Shown in pieces: positions 40,024 to 48,282 of a DNA stretch of 64,000 nucleotides. A model generated the notes under the pieces. The model was not told the origin of the DNA. It was given only the letters and a program-made list of their open reading frames with translations, and ran no database searches. Numbering within the stretch: the first letter of the stretch is position 1; each line of letters starts with the position of its first letter. The translations under genes and the position numbers were made by a program. The DNA lies in the NCBI RefSeq assembly GCF_028583725.1, contig NZ_CP110680.1:1364001-1428000 (forward strand). Direction: 5' to 3'. This stretch comes from Cellulomonas fimi. Its GTDB lineage: Bacteria; Actinomycetota; Actinomycetes; Actinomycetales; Cellulomonadaceae.

Positions 40024-41328
40024 TCAGCTCGTGTGGCCGCCGAGCGGGGGGTTCGCGTTGTGCACGAGCTCGAGCGCCATCTGCGGGAACCACTGGCCCG
40101 CCGCCGGGTCGGCGTACCCGCGGACCGGGTCGATACCGCCGTCGGGTGCCCAGCGCAGGCACTGGCCGTCGGACTCGCCCGGGATCTTCACCCACAGGTA
40201 GGCGTCGACGTAGGGGTCACCGGTGCTCATCGTCGGGCGCAGGCCGAGACCGCGGTCCGGCGGGTTGCACCACACCTGGGGGTCGCCCGCGGGGTGGTCG
40301 GCCGGCGGGGTCCAGGGGCCCTGGCCGTTGCGGCTCGTGTCGACGACGGCGTGCTTGAGCACCTCGGGCCCGCTCGGCGGGTTGGCGGCGTTCGTGACGT
40401 TCTCGACGTACCACTGGTCCGTCAGGCCCCACGTCGAGAAGTCGTTCGGGTCGGCGGGGTAGTACTGGCTCGCGCAGTAGTCGAAGTGGCCGAGCCGCCA
40501 CCCGCCCTCGGCGTCGTTCGTGCCGTACCAGAGGCACTGCGAGATCCAGGACGCGAACTTCGCCTGGCGCTCGGTGACCTCGTAGTTGGAGACGTTGAGG
40601 AAGAAGCCCTCGGCCTTCTCGACGCCGGCCTTGTGCAGCCGGTCCGCGACGTCGCCGACGCCGAGCCACGCGGAGTGCGTGCCGTCGAGGTACAGGCTCA
40701 CGTTCGGCAGCGCGGACAGCCGGTCGACGGCGCCGTTCAGCTGCGCGAACCGGTCCGCCGCCGCCGTCGCGGGGTCCGCCTCGGCCGGCTGGCACCACTC
40801 CGTCGCGCCGGTGATCGAGGTGTACCAGGGGATGATGCCGAGGCCGTCGGGCTCGAGCAGGACGATCGCCTTGCTCGTGCCGATGCCCTTCGCGAGGCCG
40901 TCGATCCACGCGAGGTAGGAGGCGGTGTCGAGCGCGCCGCCCGCGGAGTACTGCGAGCAGTCCCGGTAGGGGAGGTTGTACGCGACGATCACGGGCACCG
41001 CGCGCTGGCGCTTGGCGGACCGGACCGTCTTCTCGACGGACTTGCGGACCTCCTTCGGCGTGCCGCTCGTGAACCACACGGCCTGCGGTGTCGCCACCAT
41101 CTTGGTGAGCGCCTTGGCGTCCGCGTACTGACGGTCCTTCACGAGCTGCTTGATCTGCGCGACCGCGCCCTCGTTCGGGGGCGGCGTGTAGAGCCGCGAG
41201 GACGACGACGAGCCCCCGTGTCCGGGGCGGCCGTGCGCCGTCGCGGGCGCGGCTGAGGCGAGTGAGAGCGCTACCACGGCGGCGGCCGCGGCGAGCGCTG
41301 CGAGGGGCGAACGGGTATGACGTGCCAC
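40024..41328 (-). CDS. Secreted glycoside hydrolase family 6 cellulase
   Basis: A 434-residue endoglucanase/cellobiohydrolase-type enzyme. A signal peptide (VARHTRSPLAALAAAAAVVA, cleavage near ATAHG) directs export. The GH6 active site is visible as AYNLPYRDCSQYSAGG, where the Asp is the catalytic acid, and LLEPDGLG. Later hallmarks are YLDGTHSAWLG, GFFLNVSNY, DTSRNGQGPW and WVKIPGESDGQC. There is no cellulose-binding module and only a short Ser-rich head. GTG 41328 follows GGAG. An almost exact CelR operator lies inside the signal-peptide codons (41263-41276). Confidence 0.93.
   Translation of the reverse strand: MARHTRSPLAALAAAAAVVALSLASAAPATAHGRPGHGGSSSSSRLYTPPPNEGAVAQIKQLVKDRQYADAKALTKMVATPQAVWFTSGTPKEVRKSVEKTVRSAKRQRAVPVIVAYNLPYRDCSQYSAGGALDTASYLAWIDGLAKGIGTSKAIVLLEPDGLGIIPWYTSITGATEWCQPAEADPATAAADRFAQLNGAVDRLSALPNVSLYLDGTHSAWLGVGDVADRLHKAGVEKAEGFFLNVSNYEVTERQAKFASWISQCLWYGTNDAEGGWRLGHFDYCASQYYPADPNDFSTWGLTDQWYVENVTNAANPPSGPEVLKHAVVDTSRNGQGPWTPPADHPAGDPQVWCNPPDRGLGLRPTMSTGDPYVDAYLWVKIPGESDGQCLRWAPDGGIDPVRGYADPAAGQWFPQMALELVHNANPPLGGHTS
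41263..41276 (-). promoter_or_regulatory. CelR-like palindrome inside the cellulase coding region
   Basis: TGAGAGCGCTACCA matches 12 of 14 bases of the actinobacterial CelR operator TGGGAGCGCTCCCA. It lies 52-65 nt downstream of the GTG start, so it would act as a roadblock operator if bound. Confidence 0.45.
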
Positions 41329-41401
41329 GGAAGGCTCCTACGTCGTTGTCGGATGACCGGTGCCGTGCACGGCGGGAAGGGTGGACCGCCGCGACAGGAG
41401 C

Positions 41402-41884
41402 ATGACAATCCGGACGGACGAGGGCAAGAGCCCGGAGCGGGTGATCGGTGCCGACCCGTCGCCCGCCACGCTGTGGGCGGTCGGGTGGACCATCGTGCGC
41501 ATGACCGACGACGCACCGCGCACCTGGACCGTGGAGGACCACCTCCAGGACGCCGATCCCGCGCACGTCGAGCTGTGGCAGCAGGTCGTCGCGCTGATCG
41601 AGGCGTGCGGGCCGGTGACGGTCCTGCCGCACAAGACCACCGTCGCGTTCGCCGGGGAGCGGCGCGGCTTCGCGGGCGCCCGCCCGACGAAGCACGGCGT
41701 CGACGGCTTCCTGGACCTGCAGCGTCCCCTCGCGCCGGACCGTCGCATCCGGCGCGTCTCGCCGTACACGAAGCGGCTCTTCGTGCACCAGTTCCGCGTG
41801 ACGTCCCCGGCGGACCTCGACGAGGAGTTCGCCGGGTGGGTGCGCGAGGCCTACGCGGTCGGCGCCGGCGCGCACCTGCGCTGA
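41402..41884 (+). CDS. DUF5655-domain protein
   Basis: A 160-residue protein. From about residue 38 it follows the DUF5655 pattern: TWTVEDHLQDADPAHVELWQ, LIEACGPVTVLPHKTTVAFAG, RRGFAGARPTKHGVDGFLDL. DUF5655 often appears alone or at the end of DUF91-type nucleases; no function is proven. ATG 41402 has an AGGAGC site; a shorter form from ATG 41501 would fit the usual family length but has no ribosome site. It stands alone, divergent from the cellulase. Confidence 0.8.
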   Translation: MTIRTDEGKSPERVIGADPSPATLWAVGWTIVRMTDDAPRTWTVEDHLQDADPAHVELWQQVVALIEACGPVTVLPHKTTVAFAGERRGFAGARPTKHGVDGFLDLQRPLAPDRRIRRVSPYTKRLFVHQFRVTSPADLDEEFAGWVREAYAVGAGAHLR

Positions 41885-41943
41885 CCGGCCGCGCCGCCCG
41901 TCGCCCGTGCGGTGCGCCCGGCGGCCGGTCGTAGGGTGACCGG

Positions 41944-42357
41944 GTGCACCTCCACCGCGACCCCCGGCTCGTCGTGGTCGTCGCCGTCGGCGGTGCGATC
42001 GGCACGCTCGCCCGGTACGGGCTCTCGCACGCGGTGCCCGACCGCGGCGGCGTCCCGGTCGCGACGCTCGTCGAGAACCTCGTCGGTGCGTTCCTGCTCG
42101 GGCTGCTGCTGGAGGCGCTCGCGCGGTCGGGGCCCGACGCAGGACGCCGCCGGGTCGCGCGGCTGGGCCTCGGCACGGGGGTCCTCGGGGGCTTCACCAC
42201 CTACTCGACGTTCGCGCTGGAGGTCGTGGACCGGCTCGCGGACGGGCGCGGCGGGCTGGCCGTCGCGTACGCGGTCGGCAGCGTGGTGCTGGGCGTCGTC
42301 GCCTGCACGGGTGGTGTGCTGGTTGGCGCACGCCGGCACGCGAAGGTCGCCGCATGA
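41944..42357 (+). CDS. crcB: Fluoride channel CrcB/Fluc subunit 1
   Basis: A 137-residue protein with four TM helices. Fluc motifs are GGAIGTLARYGL, VENLVGAFLLG and GFTTYSTFALE, whose phenylalanine/threonine track lines the fluoride pore. It overlaps the second crcB by four bases (ATGA at 42354-42357); the pair probably forms the dual-subunit channel known from many Gram-positives. GTG 41944 lies 6 nt after TAGGGT, suggesting a leaderless mRNA. No fluoride riboswitch is visible upstream. Confidence 0.93.
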   Translation: MHLHRDPRLVVVVAVGGAIGTLARYGLSHAVPDRGGVPVATLVENLVGAFLLGLLLEALARSGPDAGRRRVARLGLGTGVLGGFTTYSTFALEVVDRLADGRGGLAVAYAVGSVVLGVVACTGGVLVGARRHAKVAA

Positions 42358-42725
42358 CGCCGCTCGTCGTGGCGCTCGCCGGCGGGCTCGGGGCGGCGCT
42401 GCGGTTCCTCGTGGACGGGGAGATCAGGTCGCGCGTGCCGCGGCACCTGCCGGTGTCGACGATCGTGGTCAACGTGACCGGCTCGGCGTTGCTGGGCGGT
42501 CTCGCCGCGGCGCACGTGCAGGGGCTGCTGCCGGTGACGGTCCACCTCGTCGCGGCGACCGGCTTCTGCGGCGGATACACCACGTTCTCGACGTCGATGC
42601 TCGAGACCGTGCGCCTCGCGCAGGCGGGTGCCTACCGGCTCGCGGTCGCCAACGCAGGTCTGACCCTCGTCCTGGCCGTCGCGGCTGCGGCCGCCGGCTA
42701 CGGCGTGGTGTCGGGCCTGGTCTGA
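42354..42725 (+). CDS. crcB: Fluoride channel CrcB/Fluc subunit 2
   Basis: A 123-residue four-helix Fluc protein with AGGLGAALRFLVD, VVNVTGSALLG and GGYTTFSTSMLE. Translationally coupled to the first subunit. Its last 28 bp overlap the 3' end of the convergent DUF4349 gene, so transcription of the two could interfere. Confidence 0.93.
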   Translation: MTPLVVALAGGLGAALRFLVDGEIRSRVPRHLPVSTIVVNVTGSALLGGLAAAHVQGLLPVTVHLVAATGFCGGYTTFSTSMLETVRLAQAGAYRLAVANAGLTLVLAVAAAAAGYGVVSGLV

Positions 42726-43684
42726 GCCCGCTCGCTCTCCGCGAGGGCCGCGGCCGCGCTGCCCGGGACCGGACCGCCGACGGGTGTGCCGCCCGCGGAC
42801 CGGCGACGGCGCCACCGGACCGCGGCGACGACGAGGGCCGTCACGGCGCCGGCGAAGGCCAGCCACGGCAGCAGCACGCCCAGGACGACGAGCGTTCCGC
42901 GGAGTGCCACGACGAACGACTGCCAGCCGACCGCCAGGCCGCCGACGAACGACGTGGGGCCGGGCGAGGCCGCGGGCACGACGCCCGGACCGGACAGCTC
43001 GACGGTGAGCGTGGAGAGCGCGACCGCGTCGGCCAGCCGCGCACGCTGCGCCTGGAGCTCCTCGAGCCGGGTCTGCCGCTCGGTCAGCGCGTTCTCCGCC
43101 GCCACGATGTCCTCGGTCGTCGCGGTCCGCGCCAGCAGGTCGGACATCCGCGCGACGGAGAGCTCGAGCCCACGGATGCGCGCGTCGAGGTCCTGGGCAG
43201 CCGCCGTCACGTCCTGGGCGTCGAGGGCGATCTCGTCGATCCGACCGAGGTCGCGCAGCGCGTCGACCGTCGCCGACACCTCCGCGGACGGGACGCGGAT
43301 CGTCAGCGTGGCCGAGCCCGCGCGGCCCTCGGTCGCCGCGTGCTCGGAGCGGGAGTCGACGCGGCCCCCTGACCGCTCGGCGAGGTCGACCACCGCGTCC
43401 GCCGCACGTCGCGGGTCCTCGACGGTGAGCCGCAGCGTCCCCGTCTGGACGACCTGCCGGGCGTCGGCGTCGGTGTCCGCGCCGCTCGCGACCGGTGAGC
43501 CGGCATCGGACTCGGCGACGGCCTGCTCGTCGCCCGACGACCCGGCCAGCGACTGCGCCCCCGCCTGGTCGCCCGCCTCGTCGCCCCCGGCGGAGCACGC
43601 GGTCAGCAGCGCGCCCGCGGTGACGAGCGCGGCGGTCAGGACCGCCCAGCGGCGGGGGGAGCGGCGGTGCCCGGTCGTGGTCAT
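42698..43684 (-). CDS. DUF4349 lipoprotein
   Basis: A 328-residue envelope protein. The N-terminus ends in the lipobox LLTAC. A DUF4349 domain follows (VVQTGTLRLTVEDPRRAADAV, LTIRVPSAEVSATVDAL), with a long coiled coil (about residues 165-215, rich in ENALTERQTRLEELQAQR). One C-terminal TM helix (LVVLGVLLPWLAFAGAVTAL) precedes a basic tail. It is thus anchored at both ends. Function unknown. ATG 43684 is selected because the signal peptide starts there. Confidence 0.87.
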   Translation of the reverse strand: MTTTGHRRSPRRWAVLTAALVTAGALLTACSAGGDEAGDQAGAQSLAGSSGDEQAVAESDAGSPVASGADTDADARQVVQTGTLRLTVEDPRRAADAVVDLAERSGGRVDSRSEHAATEGRAGSATLTIRVPSAEVSATVDALRDLGRIDEIALDAQDVTAAAQDLDARIRGLELSVARMSDLLARTATTEDIVAAENALTERQTRLEELQAQRARLADAVALSTLTVELSGPGVVPAASPGPTSFVGGLAVGWQSFVVALRGTLVVLGVLLPWLAFAGAVTALVVAAVRWRRRRSAGGTPVGGPVPGSAAAALAESERAQTRPDTTP

Positions 43685-43855
43685 GCCCGTGACGCTAGGG
43701 CGCCGCGCCGGTGAGTGGGACGGGGGTGTCCCGATCGTGACGTGGCGCGGCGGATGTGGCCGGATCGTGACGCAGCCGTCACCGGATCGGGCTCCTGACC
43801 GGCGCAAGGACCGCCGGGGAGGACACACGCGCCGCCGCCCGGGGCCCCGGGGACC

Positions 43856-44716
43856 TCACAGCGCGTAGGCGCGCGACGTCCACAGGTGGATCGCCGCGTA
43901 GGCCCGCCACGGACGCCACCGGGCCCCGGCGGCCTCGACGGCGGCCGTCGAGGCGACGTCGAGCGCGCGCCGCAGGACGACGTCACCCGCGGGCAGCGCG
44001 TCGCGGTCCGCGAGGACCCGCAGCGCGAGGTACTCGACCGTCCACGGGCCCACCCCCGGCAGCGCGAGGAGCCGGCGACGCGACTCGACGGGGTCCGCAC
44101 CCGGGCGCAGGTCGAGCCCGTCGGCGAACGCCTCGGCGACGGCGCGCACCGAACGTGCCCGGGCGGTCGTGATCCGCACGGTCGACTGGATCTCGGCGGG
44201 GTCGACGTCCGCGAGGTCGTGCGGGCGGGGGAACGCGAGCAGGCCGTCCGGACCGGGCCGCCCCCACGCCGCCGCGAGCCGCCCGCCGAACGTCCGGGCC
44301 GCGGCGAGGGACACCTGCTGACCGAGGACGGTCGTCACCGTCGCCTCGAAGCCGTCGAGGTGGCCGAGGACCCGCAGGTGCGGGCGTCGGCGGGCGAGCG
44401 GGCCCACGACCGGGTCGGGTGCGAGGGTGTCGACGACCGCGTCGAGGTCGTCGTCGAGCCCGAACCAGCGGCGCGCGACCGCGTCGAGCGCGTCGGGCGG
44501 CGCGTCGCCGCGCACCGTGACCTGCCCGTCGTGCAGGTCGGCGGACACGGGCACGAGCCGCGCGCCGACGGGCACGAGGCGCCGCACGGTGCTGTCGTCG
44601 ACCGTCTCGACGCCGGGCACGGCGTGCGCGCGTAACGACGCGAGCAGGGGAGCGGGATCGACGGGGACGTGCACGGTCCATGCGTTCGGCGGTTCCGGTG
44701 GCGGCAAAGGACTCAC
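43856..44716 (-). CDS. alkA: AlkA-type DNA-3-methyladenine glycosylase
   Basis: A 286-residue helix-hairpin-helix glycosylase that removes alkylated bases. The middle segment TVTTVLGQQVSLAAARTFGG and the HhH motif LLALPGVGPWTVEYLALRVL are diagnostic. The catalytic Asp follows in LPAGDVVLRRAL. The N-terminal domain is the AlkA_N type. GTG 44716 lies 7 nt from the -10-like TAGAGT, so a leaderless mRNA is likely. Another alkylation-repair gene, ogt, lies 6 kb away but is not linked in an operon. Confidence 0.88.
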   Translation of the reverse strand: MSPLPPPEPPNAWTVHVPVDPAPLLASLRAHAVPGVETVDDSTVRRLVPVGARLVPVSADLHDGQVTVRGDAPPDALDAVARRWFGLDDDLDAVVDTLAPDPVVGPLARRRPHLRVLGHLDGFEATVTTVLGQQVSLAAARTFGGRLAAAWGRPGPDGLLAFPRPHDLADVDPAEIQSTVRITTARARSVRAVAEAFADGLDLRPGADPVESRRRLLALPGVGPWTVEYLALRVLADRDALPAGDVVLRRALDVASTAAVEAAGARWRPWRAYAAIHLWTSRAYAL

Positions 44717-44946
44717 CGGGCGGACTCTAGGGGTGGACGCCCACGCGCCGCCCCGCCGTGCTGGACGCCCGTTCGAGGTGCGCGAACCGCCAAGCGGTGG
44801 TCAAATGGACCCAGCCGATCCTCCGAAGCAGCCGGGGTTCGGCCATCTGCGGATCACGACCGCGTGCCGAGGGCCCAGGCGAGAGCAGGGCCGCCCGTCA
44901 GGGTTCAGGAGTGCGCCACGCCTCGTGCCGGCGAGACGCCTCTCGA

Positions 44947-44979
44947 GCGCCCCGCCCCCGTGCGTCGGGGGCGGGGCGC
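44947..44979 (+). terminator. Isolated 14-bp GC hairpin between alkA and the MscS gene
   Basis: GCGCCCCGCCCCCG (44947-44960) pairs perfectly with 44966-44979 around TGCGT; CTGCTTGTCC follows. The two flanking genes are divergent, so a terminator here would end an unrecognised plus-strand RNA. Apart from it and the alkA -10, I see no gene in 44717-45090. Confidence 0.5.
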
Positions 44980-45090
44980 CTGCTTGTCCGCGTCCGGGAC
45001 GCTCCGGCGCGCGACTCCGCGACGAGCCTCGCCCGTGCGCGCGGGGCCGCTGCGCAGGTGCGTCCGCGCGCGCCCTCCTACGCTGGCGGG

Positions 45091-46509
45091 ATGCCGCTCG
45101 CCCTGCCCACCGCGGCCCTCCGCCCGCTCCTGACCGCCCCCGCGCCCGGGGTCACGCCCGCTCCCGACGAGTCCGTCGTCGAGGAGGTGGGCGGGGTCGT
45201 CGGTCCCGTGCTCGCCGTCGCGGCCGGCGTCGTCGTCGCGTACGTCCTCGCGATGCTCGTCGGCGTCCTGGTGCGACGCCTCGCCCGCCGGTCCGCGGTC
45301 GCGGCCGACCTGACGCGGCGCTCGCGCCGCCCGACGCGCGCGGTGCTGCTGGTCGTCGGCGTGTGGGTCGCGCTGCGGCTCAGCACGGACCCGGCGCCGT
45401 GGCGCGTCACGGTCGAGCACGTGCTGCTCATCCTGCTTATCGTCTCGGTCGCGTGGCTGGTCGGGAGCCTCGCGTTCGTGCTCGAGGACGCGGCGCTCGC
45501 CCGGTACCGCATCGACGTCGAGGACAACCGCCGCGCCCGGCGCGTGCGCACGCAGGTCCAGCTGCTCCGCCGGATCACGGTCGCGGTGCTCGTGGTGTGC
45601 GCGATCGCCGCGATCCTGCTGACGTTCCCGTCGGCTCGGGCGTTCGGCGCGAGCCTGCTGGCGTCGGCGGGCCTCCTGTCGATCGTCGCGGGCCTCGCGG
45701 CGCAGAGCTCGCTCGCGAACCTGTTCGCGGGCATGCAGCTCGCGTTCACCGACGCGATCCGGGTCGACGACGTCGTCGTGGTGGACGGCGAGTGGGGGCG
45801 CATCGAGGAGATCACGCTGACCTACGTCGTCGTGCACGTGTGGGACGACCGGCGGCTGATCCTGCCGTCGACGCACTTCACGACCACGCCCTTCGAGAAC
45901 TGGACCCGACGGCAGGCCGACCTGCTCGGCACCGTCGAGCTCGACCTCGACTGGGAGGTGCCGGTCGAGGCGATGCGCGGCGAGCTCACGCGGCTGCTCG
46001 AGGCGACCGACCTGTGGGACGGCCGCGTCGGCATCCTGCAGGTCACGGACGCGGTGGGCGGGGCGGTCCGCCTCCGCGTGCTCGCGAGCGCGCGCGACGC
46101 CCCGACGCTGTTCGACCTGCGGTGCTACGTGCGCGAAGGGCTCGTCGGGTGGCTGCAGCGCGAGGCGCCGCAGGGTCTGCCGCGCACGCGCTGGGAGGCC
46201 CGCGGCCCGGTCGGCGAGCCGGCCGCGGGTGCCGCGGGGCGGACGGGCGCCGGGAGTCCCGCGGACGGCGACGCCGCGGACGCGGTGCCCCCGACGGACG
46301 GCGAGCCCCCGCGCACGCGTCGCGAGCGGGCGCGCGAGGCGACGGTCGAGGACACGCTGCTCATGCCCCCCGCGGCACAGGACGCCCGACTGTTCACGGG
46401 CAGCATCGAGGCGCTCGAACGGTCCCGGTCCTTCCAGGGGCCCGGTCAGGAGGTGTTCGACGAGCGCGAGCAGCACGCGGAGGACGCCGAGCCCGGGGCG
46501 CGCGGGTGA
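45091..46509 (+). CDS. Mechanosensitive channel, MscS family
   Basis: A 472-residue channel protein. Three to four TM helices lie in the first 200 residues; the pore helix is LLASAGLLSIVAGLAAQSSL. It is followed by the MscS beta domain (GIRV-like AIRVDDVVVVDGEWGRIEEI, then RRLILPSTHFTTTPFENWTR). The C-terminal 140 residues are a charged, disordered tail. ATG 45091 lies 6 nt after TACGCT (likely leaderless). Its stop overlaps the kinase-like gene (GTGA 46506-46509). Confidence 0.9.
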   Translation: MPLALPTAALRPLLTAPAPGVTPAPDESVVEEVGGVVGPVLAVAAGVVVAYVLAMLVGVLVRRLARRSAVAADLTRRSRRPTRAVLLVVGVWVALRLSTDPAPWRVTVEHVLLILLIVSVAWLVGSLAFVLEDAALARYRIDVEDNRRARRVRTQVQLLRRITVAVLVVCAIAAILLTFPSARAFGASLLASAGLLSIVAGLAAQSSLANLFAGMQLAFTDAIRVDDVVVVDGEWGRIEEITLTYVVVHVWDDRRLILPSTHFTTTPFENWTRRQADLLGTVELDLDWEVPVEAMRGELTRLLEATDLWDGRVGILQVTDAVGGAVRLRVLASARDAPTLFDLRCYVREGLVGWLQREAPQGLPRTRWEARGPVGEPAAGAAGRTGAGSPADGDAADAVPPTDGEPPRTRRERAREATVEDTLLMPPAAQDARLFTGSIEALERSRSFQGPGQEVFDEREQHAEDAEPGARG

Positions 46510-47147
46510 CGCGGCCGGTCGGCGGCCAGGTCGTCGTCCGGCCGGTCACGCACGACGCGGTCGTGGCGCACGTCGTCGCGCGAGTGCCCGCCGGCGGCCG
46601 GCGCGTGGTGCTCGTCGACGGCGCCCCACCGACCGCCCCGGGCGACCTCGCCGACGCCCTGGTCGCGCCGCTGCGGGCCGCGGGCCGGGCCGTCGTCCGC
46701 GTGCGCGCGGTGGACTTCCTGCGGCCCGCGTCGCTGCGGCTCGAGCACGGCCGGCACGACCCGGACGCGTACCTGGAGGACCGGCTCGACGTGCGCGCCC
46801 TCGACCGTGAGGTGGTGACGCCGTTCGCGTCGTCGGGCCGCTACCTGCCGACCCTCTGGGACCCGGTGTCGGACCGTGCGACGCGTGCGCCGTACGGCGA
46901 GGCACCCGACGGTGCCGTGCTCGTGCTCGACGGCGACCTGCTGCTCGGCGTCGGGCTCGCGGCCGACCTCACGGTCCACCTCGCCGTGCGCCCGCCGACG
47001 CTCGCACGCCGCATGCCGGAGGAGGACGCGTGGGTCCTGCCGGCGTTCGCCCGCTACGCGCAGGAGGTCGACCCGGAGGGTGTCGCGGACGTCGTCGTGC
47101 GGGTCGACGACCCGGCGCACCCGGCGCTCGTCGACCGCACGCCCTGA
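46506..47147 (+). CDS. Uridine-kinase-like protein with degenerate P-loop
   Basis: A 213-residue protein shaped like actinobacterial uridine-kinase homologues: a first strand VVLVDG, the substrate segment AVDFLRPASLRLEHGRHDPDAYLED, then GAVLVLDGDLLL and TLARRM. The P-loop, normally GxxGxGKS/T, here reads GAPPTAPGD, without the lysine or the serine/threonine. ATP binding is therefore doubtful. Translation is coupled to the MscS gene. It may be a pseudo-kinase or bind a nucleotide in another way. Confidence 0.72.
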   Translation: MTRPVGGQVVVRPVTHDAVVAHVVARVPAGGRRVVLVDGAPPTAPGDLADALVAPLRAAGRAVVRVRAVDFLRPASLRLEHGRHDPDAYLEDRLDVRALDREVVTPFASSGRYLPTLWDPVSDRATRAPYGEAPDGAVLVLDGDLLLGVGLAADLTVHLAVRPPTLARRMPEEDAWVLPAFARYAQEVDPEGVADVVVRVDDPAHPALVDRTP

Positions 47148-47211
47148 CGGTCGCGCCGCGCGGGTCCCGCACGACCGGTGGCTCGCGTCCCGACCGTCGC
47201 CCTGCGCCCGC

Positions 47212-48189
47212 TCAGCCGACCGCGGCGGTGAGCCGGGCGGTCAGGCGGACGACCGCGTCGCGCAGGTCGGCCGGTCCGACCACGCGCAGCGGCACGCCGA
47301 ACAGCGCGGACATCGCGGCGAGCCCGTCCCACGACCACGCGCCCTGGACCAGTCGCGTCCTGCCGTCGCCGAGGTCTTCGACGACCGCGCCGCGCCCGGC
47401 CCAGCGGCGGACGTCGTCGGCGGGCATGTCGAGCTCGACCTCGCCGACGCACGGCCACGGGACCGCCTGCCCGAACTTGTCCGCGACGTAGGCGGCGACG
47501 TCGCCGCCGGGCAGGTCGCGAGGCGTGAACCGCGGGCCGGTCGGGGTGCGCGGCGTCATGCGGTCGACGCGGTAGGTGCGCCAGTCGGCGCGGTCGAGGT
47601 CCCACCCGACGAGGTACCAGCGACCGCCCCACGTGACGAGGTGGTGCGGCTCGGCCCGGCGCGGCGGCACGAACGTGTCGGGGCCGACGCCCTCGGCCGA
47701 CCCGCTCGCGTAGTCGAACCGCAGGACCTCGCGCGCGCGGACGGCGGTGCCGACGGCGAGCAGCACGTCGGCCGCGACCTGCGGCTGCTCGCGGCCCGGC
47801 CGACGGGCGACCGCCGTGACCTGGAGGGAGTCGGCGGCGGCGCGCAGCCGGGCCGGCATGACCTGCCGGACCGTCGTGAGCGCGCGCAGGGCGGCCTCGT
47901 CGACGCCCGCGATCCCGGTCGACGCGGTACGCAGCGCGACGACGAGCGCGACCACCTGCTCGTCGTCGAGCAGCAGCGGCGGCATCTGGCTGCCGGCGTC
48001 GAGCCGGTAGCCGCCGTCGGGTCCCTTCGTCGCGTGCACGGGGTAGCCGAGGTCGCGCAGGCGGTCGACGTCGCGGCGCACGGTGCGCGGGCTGACACCG
48101 AGCCGGTCGGCGAGGACGTCGCCGGGCCAGTCGCGGCGGGACTGGAGCAGCGACAGCAGGGACAGCAGGCGGGCGGACGGCGTCGACAT
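47212..48189 (-). CDS. WYL-domain transcriptional regulator (YafY-like)
   Basis: A 325-residue regulator. An N-terminal HTH_11 (LLSLLQSRRDWPGDVLADRL, then SPRTVRRDVDRLRDLGY) is followed by a WYL domain (HHLVTWGGRWYLVGWDLDRA, WRTYRVDRM) and a WCX C-terminal domain. WYL proteins sense ligands, often nucleic acid, and control neighbouring genes. ATG 48189 is 94 bp from the divergent drug-type ABC exporter, and a perfect 8-bp dyad lies between them. It probably represses or activates that exporter. Confidence 0.9.
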   Translation of the reverse strand: MSTPSARLLSLLSLLQSRRDWPGDVLADRLGVSPRTVRRDVDRLRDLGYPVHATKGPDGGYRLDAGSQMPPLLLDDEQVVALVVALRTASTGIAGVDEAALRALTTVRQVMPARLRAAADSLQVTAVARRPGREQPQVAADVLLAVGTAVRAREVLRFDYASGSAEGVGPDTFVPPRRAEPHHLVTWGGRWYLVGWDLDRADWRTYRVDRMTPRTPTGPRFTPRDLPGGDVAAYVADKFGQAVPWPCVGEVELDMPADDVRRWAGRGAVVEDLGDGRTRLVQGAWSWDGLAAMSALFGVPLRVVGPADLRDAVVRLTARLTAAVG

Positions 48190-48207
48190 CTGCCCAGACT
48201 GCCACGA

Positions 48208-48234
48208 GGTAGCGGACAGGATCTGACCGCTACC
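48208..48234 (+). promoter_or_regulatory. Probable WYL-regulator operator
   Basis: GGTAGCGG (48208-48215) and CCGCTACC (48227-48234) form a perfect inverted repeat with an 11-bp centre in the divergent promoter region. Half-sites are 19 bp apart, close to two helical turns. Confidence 0.6.
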
Positions 48235-48282
48235 AGCGGAAGCATGGGTGACGTACCGATCCGGACGACAGGGGAGAGGCCC

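Noticed and set aside
44770..44800. GTTCGAGG resembling a tRNA T-loop
   Set aside because: No acceptor stem, anticodon arm or CCA-side pairing could be built around it.
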